This document shows positions 42,540 through 43,622 of a stretch of 43,622 bases of DNA, one piece after another. Both the position numbers and the translations under genes were made by a program. Within the stretch, counting starts at the first letter, position 1. Every line of letters begins with the position of its first letter. The notes beneath the pieces were generated by a model. It did no database searches. It saw only the letters and a list, made by a program, of their open reading frames with translations, and was not told where the DNA came from. Source of the DNA: Pseudomonas sp. Leaf48 (lineage in GTDB: Bacteria; Pseudomonadota; Gammaproteobacteria; Pseudomonadales; Pseudomonadaceae); assembly GCF_001421885.1 (NCBI RefSeq), contig NZ_LMLH01000014.1, forward strand, positions 12,377 to 55,998, written 5' to 3'.

Positions 42540-43325
42540 ATGCGGTCCACTGACGTTAGCCGAATGTCACGCGCCCTGGTGTTAATCGTCGTCATCGTAG
42601 CCGCGCTGTATCTGGCGCTGTGCGCTGCGTTGTTCGTGTTTCAGCGTGCGCTGATCTACTTTCCGCAATCGCGCGCCATCGAGGCGCCCGTTACCCTGAC
42701 GTTGCCGGTCGGCGACGCCCGGGTGCTGGTCTCCGTCAGACCGCACCAGGGCCCCAAGGCACTGATTTATTTTGGTGGCAACGCCGAGGATGTCTCACGC
42801 AATCTGCCCGGTTTTGCCCAGGCATTTCCTGATTACGCGGTCTATCTAATGCACTACCGAGGTTTCGGGGGAAGCGCCGGTTCCCCTTCTGAAGAGGCCA
42901 TTCAACGGGATGCCGTGACCTTGTTCGACCTGGTTCACGCCGAGCATTCACACATTGCCGTGGTCGGTCGCAGTCTGGGCTCGGGGGTGGCGGTGCGCCT
43001 AGCCAGCCAACGACCGGCGGCACGCCTGGTGCTGATCACACCGTATAACAGCCTTGAGGAACTGGCCACACGGCAGTTTCGCGGAATTCCCGTGCGGTGG
43101 TTGTTGCAGGATAAATTCGAGTCCTGGCGCTATGCCGAACGCATCAAGGTGCCTACGCGGCTGATAGCCGCCGAGCGTGACGAAGTGATCCCTCGCGCCA
43201 GCACCGATCGCCTTTACCGCCATTTCGCCAGTGGCGTGGCCTCGCTGCAGGTCATTCCGGGCACGGGGCATAACTCGATCGGCGACAGTCCCGACTACCT
43301 GAAAGCGCTCGGAGCCGGGTTGTAA
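42540..43325 (+). CDS. Membrane-anchored alpha/beta hydrolase
   Basis: A 261-residue protein with one N-terminal membrane helix (about 11-34) and an alpha/beta hydrolase domain of the ABHD12/13-like (BEM46) type facing the periplasm or membrane. Nucleophile Ser145 lies in VGRSLGSG, Asp214 in AERDEV and His244 in GTGHNS. GGNAEDVSRNLP near 79-90 and YRGFGGSAGSPSE near 106-118 are typical. The ATG at 42540 and one at 42564 (MSRALVL) are both possible; neither has a strong ribosome site. Confidence 0.85.
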   Translation: MRSTDVSRMSRALVLIVVIVAALYLALCAALFVFQRALIYFPQSRAIEAPVTLTLPVGDARVLVSVRPHQGPKALIYFGGNAEDVSRNLPGFAQAFPDYAVYLMHYRGFGGSAGSPSEEAIQRDAVTLFDLVHAEHSHIAVVGRSLGSGVAVRLASQRPAARLVLITPYNSLEELATRQFRGIPVRWLLQDKFESWRYAERIKVPTRLIAAERDEVIPRASTDRLYRHFASGVASLQVIPGTGHNSIGDSPDYLKALGAGL

Positions 43326-43337
43326 GGAGGGTTACAA

Positions 43338-43622
43338 AGTCGTGTGCGAGCCTGCTTGCGAGTGCGTCAGCCCTGCCAGCACTGATGCCGGATGTACTGG
43401 CCTCATCGCCAGCAGGCTAGCTCCCACAGGGAATCCCGGGCAGCCGCAGATTTGCGGACACTGAAGATCAAATTGTGGGAGCGAGCCTGCTCGCGATGGC
43501 GTCAGGCCTGCCAGTATTGATGCCGGATGTACTGGCCTCATCGCCAGCAGGCTAGCTCCCACAGGGAATCCCGGGCAGCCGCAGATTTGCGGACACTAAA
43601 GATCAAATTGTGGGAGCGAGCC
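43338..43622. repeat. 135-bp tandem repeat (over two copies) with REP cores, continues past edge
   Basis: GATGCCGGATGTACTGGCCTC occurs at 43384 and 43519, giving a 135-base period. Each unit contains two inverted REP cores (GTGGGAGCGAGCCTGCTCGCGA and CGCCAGCAGGCTAGCTCCCACA) and a GGGAATCCCGGGCAGCCGCAG stretch. A third unit begins at the window edge. Same family as 28786-29040. Confidence 0.88.

Noticed and set aside
43332..43562. 76-codon minus-strand frame in the terminal repeats
   Set aside because: It encodes the same MGASLLAMRPVHPAS peptide twice because it reads the 135-bp repeat; not a gene.

Overview
The window looks like a chromosomal segment of a fluorescent-group Pseudomonas. It has high GC and typical Pseudomonas codon use. 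Its intergenic regions carry REP-type palindromes (cores such as GGGAGCGAGCCTGCTCGCGA and TGTGGCGAGGGGGCTTGCC), and its protein families and gene orders are those of soil and plant-associated Pseudomonas. No tRNA, rRNA, CRISPR array, phage or complete insertion sequence was seen.

Region 1 (1-9428, all minus strand) is part of a type VI secretion system (T6SS) operon. In transcription order it reads tssB, tssC, tssK, tssL, a separate ompA-like peptidoglycan-binding protein, hcp, clpV/tssH, and the first 78 codons of a vgrG that runs off the left edge. Three junctions overlap or nearly touch. Two strong hairpins lie between hcp and clpV, and a palindrome lies just upstream of the tssB ribosome site. 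Subunits tssA, E, F, G, J and M are not in the window.

Region 2 (about 9430-18000) is a mixed accessory stretch. It holds a SulP transporter and PPK2 polyphosphate kinase pair, an orphan AraC-type regulator, and a fusion of a tyrosine-phosphatase-like domain with an autotransporter barrel. It also holds an alpha/beta hydrolase remnant, a small membrane protein and a small exported protein.

Region 3 (17416-28732) is a gamma-glutamyl polyamine module. puuA, puuC, puuB and the regulator puuR lie on the minus strand. Diverging from puuA are puuD and a putrescine/spermidine ABC importer (ATPase, two permeases, periplasmic binding protein). Together they would import putrescine, glutamylate it, oxidise it to gamma-glutamyl-GABA and hydrolyse it to GABA. 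Several gene boundaries here are filled with repeats: a 126-bp tandem element between puuC and puuA, REP pairs, and a 36-bp x 3 array before the binding protein.

Region 4 (28733-31922) holds repeats, a possible short RNA or terminator, thpR, a DUF1428 protein, a lipoprotein and two small conserved-looking proteins.

Region 5 (32102-38239) is a glycolate utilisation cluster: LldP/GlcA permease, then tightly coupled glcD, glcE, glcF and glcG. Region 6 (38490-43325) carries an exported dienelactone-hydrolase-like protein, a 1-Cys peroxiredoxin, a Tat-exported aldo/keto reductase overlapping a nucleotide-transporter-like MFS gene, and a membrane-anchored alpha/beta hydrolase. The window ends in 135-bp tandem repeats.

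The best candidates for a second look are the phosphatase-autotransporter fusion, the post-transcriptional signals in the T6SS operon, the NTT-like transporter with Tat reductase pair, and the tandem repeat families of 126, 135 and 137 bp. All functional calls come from reading motifs; no database search was possible.
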